A DNA stretch of 5,767 nucleotides from Actinomycetota bacterium (lineage in GTDB: Bacteria > Actinomycetota > Humimicrobiia > Humimicrobiales > Humimicrobiaceae), in contig JAFGMJ010000259.1 of NCBI GenBank assembly GCA_016927635.1, positions 1 through 5,767 of the forward strand. Reading direction: 5' to 3'. Both the position numbers and the translations under genes were made by a program. Below are positions 1-4,151 of the stretch, one piece after another. Within the stretch, counting starts at the first letter, position 1; each line of letters opens with the position of its first letter. The notes beneath the pieces are model-generated. The model was given only the letters and a program-made list of their open reading frames with translations. It was not told the DNA's origin and searched no databases.

Positions 1-2
1 AA

Positions 3-659
3 ATGCAAAGCAGAAATAAGCTTGTTTTTTTGTTTGCAGTTATCATCATCATTTTTGGAATAATCGGGCTGATCCCCTGCGCTGCCTGCTTTTATTATAC
101 AGGTAAAATAAATATAACAAATCCCGGCTCAAATTATGTGATAACTTCACTAGGCAGCAGCGTACAGTCAGTAAATGTCTTGCTTGACACCTCATCAGAG
201 GCTTTAACAGATGTCGCCGGAACAGTAGAGGAAGCCCGGGACTCACTTAAGGATGCTTCCAAAATGCTTGAAAGCTCATCAGAGGCACTTGCAGAAGTAT
301 CCGAAATCATCGAATTCGAGATACTGGGAATGAAACCCCTTGCAGGATTATCGGAATATTTTGGCACAATGTCAGAAGATGCGGGTAAACTTTCAGGAAG
401 TATTTTTAATATGGCCGATTCCATTGGAACAAATATCGATGATATAAAAAAAATTGCTGCAGATGTTTCAAACATATCTGTAAATCTAAGCAGTTTCTCT
501 ACATCTTTTGAAAGGACTGCAGCAGCTCTGCCGGATTTTAATATTAAAATAATCCTTTATGCAGTTTTTGCGTATCTGGGTGTATTAAATATTGTATTTA
601 TAATAATCGGCCTGTCTTTATTTTCCCTGGGAAGGCAGGCTTTACACAATTCAGCATAA
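3..659 (+). CDS. Hypothetical protein with two terminal membrane helices and a helical, coiled-coil-like middle
   Basis: I do not recognise the family. The 218-residue product has a hydrophobic segment at about residues 7-31 and a second at about 182-208. Between them lie roughly 150 residues rich in Ser, Ala, Glu, Asp and Leu that look helical, with heptad-like spacing. This suggests a hairpin topology with both ends in the cytoplasm and the middle outside the membrane. The motif SSEAL occurs at 64-68 and again at 92-96, exactly four heptads apart. Cys26 and Cys29 sit at the end of the first helix, but the residues before them do not form a proper lipobox. The central region superficially resembles helical bundles of chemoreceptor-like or envelope-spanning proteins, but no signalling or catalytic motif is visible. 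The ATG begins two bases into the window, so the ribosome binding site is out of view and the true start could lie upstream. The next gene is on the same strand but seems to have its own promoter. Confidence 0.75.
   Translation: MQSRNKLVFLFAVIIIIFGIIGLIPCAACFYYTGKINITNPGSNYVITSLGSSVQSVNVLLDTSSEALTDVAGTVEEARDSLKDASKMLESSSEALAEVSEIIEFEILGMKPLAGLSEYFGTMSEDAGKLSGSIFNMADSIGTNIDDIKKIAADVSNISVNLSSFSTSFERTAAALPDFNIKIILYAVFAYLGVLNIVFIIIGLSLFSLGRQALHNSA
191..286 (+). repeat. 12-base direct repeat inside the first gene
   Basis: The sequence CTCATCAGAGGC occurs at 191-202 and again at 275-286. The two copies are 84 bases (28 codons, four heptads) apart and in the same reading frame. Each encodes the core of an SSEAL segment, followed by a further Val three residues on (SSEALTDV and SSEALAEV). 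This looks like internal duplication within the helical middle of the protein rather than a mobile or regulatory repeat. Confidence 0.6.
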
Positions 660-688
660 TTCATTAATCAAAAAGTTTATGGTATAAT
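660..688 (+). promoter_or_regulatory. Putative extended -10 promoter for plsY-nrdR
   Basis: TATAAT at 683-688 is preceded by TG at 680-681, giving the full extended -10 form TGnTATAAT. A weak -35 match (TTCATT, 660-665, three of six consensus bases) lies 17 bases upstream. Transcription would start near 695, leaving a leader of about 85 bases before the plsY ATG. The site begins immediately after the stop codon of the preceding gene, which argues that plsY and nrdR are not solely dependent on upstream transcription. The promoter is predicted by eye only. Confidence 0.5.
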
Positions 689-720
689 TTCAGCGAATCC
701 GCGCATTTAACTTACCATAA
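677..720. repeat. 8-bp inverted repeat overlapping the plsY promoter
   Basis: TTATGGTA at 677-684 and TACCATAA at 713-720 are perfect inverted copies separated by 28 bases. The left arm overlaps the first bases of the putative -10 element, and the right arm lies just downstream of the expected transcription start. This could be a pair of operator half-sites or a loose hairpin. The 28-base loop and A+T-rich arms make chance a real possibility. It does not match the NrdR box pattern as I know it. Confidence 0.35.
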
Positions 721-771
721 TACAGGCGGGTAAATAATTATATTTTGTTAGAGATAGAAAGCTTTAAAAGC

Positions 772-777
772 AGGAGG
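772..777 (+). promoter_or_regulatory. Ribosome binding site that fixes the plsY start
   Basis: A full AGGAGG lies three bases before the ATG at 781. The spacing is short, but this is the strongest Shine-Dalgarno match in the window. It favours the ATG over an in-frame TTG at 745, which has only a weak purine stretch far upstream and would add a charged 12-residue tail not expected before the first PlsY membrane helix. Confidence 0.6.
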
Positions 778-780
778 GAA

Positions 781-1428
781 ATGCTTTTCAGCAATTTTTA
801 TCTTAATACAGCTTTAATCCTTATAATTTCTTACATCATCGGTTCAATCCCGTTTGCTTATATTGCAGGCAGGATAAGAGGCGTAGATATACGGAAAACG
901 GGCAGCGGCAATGTCGGGGGCATGAACACAATATCCAGTGTAGGCGCCCTTGCAGGCATTCTTGTAGCTTTAGCAGATATGGGAAAAGGCGCACTGGTGG
1001 CCTGGTTTGCAACAAAATTTTCAAGCTCCCATCCATTTATACCACTATTGGCAGTTGTGGTAACAATTGTCGGGCACAACTGGATGATATTTATTAAATT
1101 CAAGGGTGGTAAAGGATTAGCTATTCTTGTAGGCGCGCTGTTCTTCCTTTCACCCCTGTCAATACTCTGGCTTTATCTTTTTTTTATGCCGCCTGCTATC
1201 ATTTTTTATAAAGACACATACGTTTCACAGGCTGTTGCAATATTTTTCTTTTCCTTCTTCATGTGGTATCGTGAAGGAAGTTATTACTGGTGTATTTTTT
1301 TAATCCTGGTAACTTTAGTTTACAGCGCCAAATGTCTGGGCCTTATAATGACTTATTTTACAGAAGGCAGAAGGGACTTGAGCCCTGTGTTGCACAGGAT
1401 AATCAAGCCATTTCTGAAAAAAATTTGA
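781..1428 (+). CDS. plsY: Glycerol-3-phosphate acyltransferase, PlsY family
   Basis: PlsY enzymes are integral membrane proteins that transfer an acyl chain from acyl-phosphate (made by PlsX) to glycerol-3-phosphate, giving lysophosphatidic acid, the first step of phospholipid synthesis. The 215-residue product has the usual length and several membrane helices. Motif 1 is clear: GSIP at 21-24 and GSGN at 41-44, with Arg38 and Gly43-type spacing typical of the family. A DMGKGA segment at 67-71 matches the helix that follows. Motif 2 is also clear, with GHN at 98-100 and KFKGGKG at 106-112, and a TYVSQA segment at 146-151 fits the next helix. The odd part is motif 3: the usual HRxNIxRLLxGxE near the C terminus is not recognisable. 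It is replaced by a stretch around 184-206 containing TEGRRDLSP, with one His at 205. The family call is firm, but canonical activity is less certain. A longer reading from TTG at 745 is possible. nrdR follows after 52 bases on the same strand, so the two may be co-transcribed. Confidence 0.88.
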   Translation: MLFSNFYLNTALILIISYIIGSIPFAYIAGRIRGVDIRKTGSGNVGGMNTISSVGALAGILVALADMGKGALVAWFATKFSSSHPFIPLLAVVVTIVGHNWMIFIKFKGGKGLAILVGALFFLSPLSILWLYLFFMPPAIIFYKDTYVSQAVAIFFFSFFMWYREGSYYWCIFLILVTLVYSAKCLGLIMTYFTEGRRDLSPVLHRIIKPFLKKI

Positions 1429-1456
1429 AATTAAAAAAGCCTGTAATTATTTAATC

Positions 1457-1475
1457 TTTTCCATATTAAGGAAAA
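1457..1475 (+). promoter_or_regulatory. Small hairpin covering the nrdR ribosome binding site
   Basis: TTTTCC at 1457-1462 can pair with GGAAAA at 1470-1475 around a 7-base loop. The right arm contains the GG of the Shine-Dalgarno AAGGA (1468-1472), which sits eight bases before the nrdR ATG. Only two of the six pairs are G-C, so the hairpin would be weak and might act only as mild damping of translation, or not at all. Confidence 0.25.
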
Positions 1476-1480
1476 AACAA

Positions 1481-1936
1481 ATGAAATGTCCATACTGTTC
1501 TAATCCGGATACAAAAGTAATAGAGACAAGGATGACCGATTCTGATATCAGCATCAGAAGAAGACGCGAATGCGAAAAATGCGGCAACAGGTTTACCACA
1601 TTTGAAAGAATAGAAAATACGCCAATAGCAGTTATAAAAAAAGATAATACCCGTGAGCCTTTTGACAGGAATAAGATTTTGAGCGGCCTTATAAGGGCAT
1701 GTGTAAAAAGAAATATCAGCGCAAAAATCCTCGAGAAAATAGTTGATGAGATAGAATCAGAGATAAGGAATTTTCATTCAAGCGAAATAAGCTCAAGTGA
1801 AATCGGAGAAATGACTCTTAAAAAACTTAAAAGTCTTGATAAAGTAGCTTATATAAGATTTGCGTCAGTTTACAAGCAGTTTGACAGCATAAAACAGTTT
1901 ACAAGCGAGCTTTCTGATCTGGAAAAATCGCTTTGA
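1481..1936 (+). CDS. nrdR: Transcriptional repressor NrdR
   Basis: NrdR is a nucleotide-sensing repressor that binds NrdR boxes upstream of ribonucleotide reductase genes and shuts them down when dATP is plentiful. The 151-residue product has the family's usual length. It starts with the zinc ribbon MKCPYC; the four metal ligands are Cys3, Cys6, Cys31 and Cys34, with the basic IRRRRECEKCGNRFTTFE stretch between and after them that contacts DNA. An ATP-cone domain follows at about residues 49-139, starting with VIKKDNTREPFDRNKIL, which holds the nucleotide-binding signature. All expected motifs are present and nothing is truncated. AAGGA at 1468-1472 gives a well-spaced ribosome binding site for the ATG. 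No ribonucleotide reductase gene and no clear NrdR box lies in this window, so its targets must be elsewhere. It probably shares a transcript with plsY and converges on the minus-strand gene beyond. Confidence 0.97.
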   Translation: MKCPYCSNPDTKVIETRMTDSDISIRRRRECEKCGNRFTTFERIENTPIAVIKKDNTREPFDRNKILSGLIRACVKRNISAKILEKIVDEIESEIRNFHSSEISSSEIGEMTLKKLKSLDKVAYIRFASVYKQFDSIKQFTSELSDLEKSL

Positions 1937-1981
1937 AATAATTAATTAAATTCTCTCTGCAATTTTTTATATTGTCAAATT

Positions 1982-3166
1982 TTACCTGGTATTATATTCG
2001 CCAACTGCTTCTATCTTGAAACGAAGGACAGCCCCTATATTTCCATTTTGCATAAGTCTTTCATTTGACTGTACATCAACTATCTCACAGCCCTGCCTTA
2101 TTGCAGATTCTATTATTTCATCAGTTATGTCACTGTAAAACGTAAGCGCTTTATGGCAATAAGGGCAGCTGTCTTCTTTATTTAACGTGATAAATCCGCA
2201 TTCGCTGCATACATATCCGGAAGCTGTAAATTCATTATTGTAAATAAGTGTCTTTATCTGTTCCAGCATCAAAGCGTTTACAGTTGCTTCAACACCCAGC
2301 ACTCCAAGCTCCTGAGGGCAGTAATTATCTATCAGCTTAACTACAAATTTATTTTTCTGTTCAGTCTCGTGTTTTTCAATAAGTACCTTTGCCTTATCCC
2401 TTATTATATGGGGCAGGTCGTCAGGTTCAGCAGCTATGCTGCCTATGTATTTCTGCTGTATAAAGCTGTGGAGATAATTATAAAACTGGGAAACAATATC
2501 TCTTCGCCCGGCAAGTATTATGCTGTCAAATTTTCCTTCCCTGAGATGTATAAGTGTTTTTTCATTTATAATCTTGAAAAAATGATGCAATTTTTCTTCT
2601 ATTCTGCTCAGTATATTCTTTTCCTTAAAAGCAAGCTGGCTTCTGTAGTTTACTTTTGGCGGCACATCACTTATAAATGCGTCAAGATATTCTTGTATTT
2701 CACCCATTGACATCAGCATTATCTGGGCTTTTTCCCTGTCCAGCAGCAGTATGCCGTATTTTATAATATTTCCGAGAATCGACCTCAGAATCTGGGTGTG
2801 CGGCTTTGGGTCGACAATGATTTTAGGTTTCAGTATATATGGCAGCCTGACCAGGCTGAATATTTTTCCTTCTTTTGCAAATATCAGAATTGTCTTTGCA
2901 GATTCCGGGGTAAAATAATCATTTATATATAGCTTTATGGCATCCATCATGTCATAAATATTTTTTTTCTGTGAAGCAGAATAAACCTGAAGCTGTTCCA
3001 GCTCGTTTTTCTTCTGGGCAATCATTGAATTGATAACTGTCGTATATTCCTGTTTTAATATCTTTGCTCTGTCAACTCCCAGATAAAGACTTACTACAGG
3101 CGTATCAGTCGGCTTATAATTAAGGACTTCATCAATATTTTCAGATAAATCTTTTACATCAATCAT
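1982..3166 (-). CDS. aRF1/eRF1-like protein (bacterial archaeo-eukaryotic release factor family, Vms1-like)
   Basis: The 394-residue product follows the domain plan of archaeal release factor aRF1. An N-terminal domain (about 1-120) contains TPVVSLYL at 22-29, a strand typical of this superfamily, then a helical stretch (about 40-83) with no NIKS stop-codon motif. A middle domain (about 121-265) should carry the GGQ loop that triggers peptidyl-tRNA hydrolysis. The aligned position, just before the helix KEKNILSRIEEKLHHFF, reads Y174-R-S-Q177, so only the glutamine remains. The C-terminal domain (about 266-394) has GVEATVNALMLEQIKTL (291-307), a zinc ribbon with Cys320, Cys323, Cys334 and Cys337 as in archaeal aRF1, and an ending (IIESAIRQGCEIVDV, GNIGAVLRF) typical of the last eRF1 domain. 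Known relatives (Vms1/ANKZF1, actinobacterial VLRF1, baeRF families) act or are proposed to act in ribosome rescue or peptidyl-tRNA cleavage; that role here is inference. The ATG at 3166 has AGGAG ten bases upstream. It is a single-gene minus-strand unit between convergent nrdR and a divergent acyltransferase gene. Confidence 0.78.
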   Translation of the reverse strand: MIDVKDLSENIDEVLNYKPTDTPVVSLYLGVDRAKILKQEYTTVINSMIAQKKNELEQLQVYSASQKKNIYDMMDAIKLYINDYFTPESAKTILIFAKEGKIFSLVRLPYILKPKIIVDPKPHTQILRSILGNIIKYGILLLDREKAQIMLMSMGEIQEYLDAFISDVPPKVNYRSQLAFKEKNILSRIEEKLHHFFKIINEKTLIHLREGKFDSIILAGRRDIVSQFYNYLHSFIQQKYIGSIAAEPDDLPHIIRDKAKVLIEKHETEQKNKFVVKLIDNYCPQELGVLGVEATVNALMLEQIKTLIYNNEFTASGYVCSECGFITLNKEDSCPYCHKALTFYSDITDEIIESAIRQGCEIVDVQSNERLMQNGNIGAVLRFKIEAVGEYNTR

Positions 3167-3176
3167 TTAAAAATCA

Positions 3177-3181
3177 CTCCT
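3177..3181 (-). promoter_or_regulatory. Ribosome binding site of the aRF1-like gene
   Basis: CTCCT on the plus strand reads AGGAG on the minus strand, ten bases before the ATG at 3166. It supports that start, which also places the SLYL strand at the distance from the N terminus expected for the family. Confidence 0.6.
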
Positions 3182-3189
3182 GAATTGAT

Positions 3190-3217
3190 ATTATATAAAA
3201 ATTACAATATTTGAAAA
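3190..3217 (-). promoter_or_regulatory. Putative promoter of the aRF1-like gene
   Basis: On the minus strand a perfect TATAAT occupies 3195-3190, and TTTTCA (3217-3212, four of six bases matching the -35 consensus) lies 16 bases upstream of it. Transcription would start near 3183, leaving a leader of about 17 bases that just contains the AGGAG site. The surrounding DNA is very A+T-rich, which makes chance -10 matches common. Confidence 0.4.
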
Positions 3218-3231
3218 AATATAACTTTAAT
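3202..3231 (+). promoter_or_regulatory. Possible promoter of the acyltransferase gene
   Basis: TTTAAT at 3226-3231 matches five of six -10 bases, with a poor -35 candidate (TTACAA, 3202-3207) 18 bases upstream. The expected transcription start falls within a few bases of the ATG at 3243, so the message could have almost no leader. It overlaps the divergent promoter on the other strand. This is a weak prediction in A+T-rich DNA. Confidence 0.25.
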
Positions 3232-3242
3232 ACTCGCTGAAA

Positions 3243-4109
3243 ATGTTCATATTTTTAGGTTACAAATTTTTAGAATTTCTGGCATTTATAACACCCTACC
3301 CTATATCATATTTTATAGCGGGAATAGTTGCAAGGCTGGTGTTTAGGCTGGGCATTTATGTTCCGTCTCTTAAAAAAAATGTTGCCAATGCGATACACAA
3401 AGATGAAAACAGTATTCAGGTCATTTCAATTGTAAAAAAAATATACGTAAACTGGTTTTTAAATGTCACAGATTTTTTAAAACATCCCCTTGTAAGCATA
3501 GAAAAATTTAAAAAAAGAATAGAGCTTTCAGGTATTGAAAATTTAAAAGAGGCGCTTAAGCTGGGTAAGGGCGCAGTGATTTTTACTGCACATCTTGGAA
3601 ATTTTGAATGGGGGGCATGCAGGATTGCTGTGGAAGGATATAAAATCTGGGGAACAGGTCTTGCAAGAACAAATAAAAGGACTGATAATTTCTTTGAAAA
3701 TCGCAGACTTTCAAAAGGATTAAAAACACTCTATGCAAACAAGGTGATGCTTAATATATTCAGGATATTGAAAAACAATGAAGTGATTGCAATACCAACA
3801 GATTTTGACCCTCTGGGCACAGCATGCTCGTATAAATTTTTCAATAAATATGCTCATGTGCCTTCAGGACCGGTCGAGATAGCAATGAAATCAGGCGCCC
3901 CGCTTCTCCCAAGCTTTACATGGAGAATAGATAAATACAATCATTTCCAGGTAATAGGCAAGCCCATAGAACTTATAGCTTTTGATGGGAATAAAGAAAA
4001 AATAAAAGAAATCACAGATAAGAACATGTCCAGAATGCTTGAAGTCATGGAAAAACATATAATTGAACATATAGAGCAATGGGAGCTGTTTCATGATATA
4101 TGGGTTTAA
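3243..4109 (+). CDS. Lysophospholipid acyltransferase, LpxL/HtrB family
   Basis: Members of this family add a second acyl chain to a membrane lipid at the inner face of the cytoplasmic membrane: lipid A precursors (LpxL/LpxM) in Gram-negatives, phosphatidylinositol mannosides (PatA) in mycobacteria, and other lipids elsewhere. The 288-residue product has family length. An N-terminal hydrophobic anchor (about 1-38) ends in a GIYVPSLKKNVANA segment where the family places its conserved R/K-x2-N-x2 block. The catalytic HX4E motif is intact: His117-LGNF-Glu122, in TAHLGNFEWG. Further blocks are Arg154 (NRRLSKG), IPTDFDP at 184-190, VPSGPVEIAMKSGAPLLPS at 206-224, and a C-terminal EQWELFHDIW at 278-287 matching the usual QW..xHxxW ending. 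Substrate cannot be read from sequence; the PlsY gene 1.8 kb away suggests a general lipid role but does not prove it. No Shine-Dalgarno is visible before the ATG, and no better start exists. The ATPase gene follows after 42 bases, so an operon is likely. Confidence 0.88.
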   Translation: MFIFLGYKFLEFLAFITPYPISYFIAGIVARLVFRLGIYVPSLKKNVANAIHKDENSIQVISIVKKIYVNWFLNVTDFLKHPLVSIEKFKKRIELSGIENLKEALKLGKGAVIFTAHLGNFEWGACRIAVEGYKIWGTGLARTNKRTDNFFENRRLSKGLKTLYANKVMLNIFRILKNNEVIAIPTDFDPLGTACSYKFFNKYAHVPSGPVEIAMKSGAPLLPSFTWRIDKYNHFQVIGKPIELIAFDGNKEKIKEITDKNMSRMLEVMEKHIIEHIEQWELFHDIWV

Positions 4110-4130
4110 TATATTTATAAATAATGAAAT

Positions 4131-4135
4131 AAGGA
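4131..4135 (+). promoter_or_regulatory. Ribosome binding site of the P-type ATPase gene; start ambiguous
   Basis: AAGGA lies seven bases before an in-frame TTG at 4143 and sixteen bases before the ATG at 4152. Its spacing fits the TTG better, which would add three residues (MRI). An in-frame stop at 4137-4139 rules out anything longer. Confidence 0.45.
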
Positions 4136-4151
4136 ATAAATTTTGAGAATA

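Noticed and set aside
63..91. Possible lipoprotein signal (lipobox) around Cys26/Cys29 of the first gene
   Set aside because: The residues before each cysteine (IP and CAA) do not fit the lipobox, and the hydrophobic segment looks like a plain membrane anchor.
134..475. A 113-codon minus-strand frame opposite the first gene
   Set aside because: It is a Ser/Ala-rich mirror of the helical region on the plus strand. The plus-strand reading has coherent membrane helices and is preferred.
677..720. NrdR box upstream of plsY
   Set aside because: The inverted arms TTATGGTA/TACCATAA do not match the ACA-rich palindromic pattern of NrdR boxes, and NrdR normally targets ribonucleotide reductase genes, none of which is here.
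745..780. TTG at 745 as the plsY start
   Set aside because: The ATG at 781 has AGGAGG directly upstream, and the extension would be a charged tail not typical of PlsY.
1937..1981. Bidirectional terminator between the convergent nrdR and aRF1-like genes
   Set aside because: Only A+T-rich short palindromes and T runs are present. There is no G-C-containing stem, so a terminator cannot be supported.
2369..2710. A 113-codon plus-strand open frame rich in Phe and Tyr
   Set aside because: It is antisense to the aRF1-like gene. Its composition mirrors the Lys/Glu codons on the other strand, and it has no recognisable motif.
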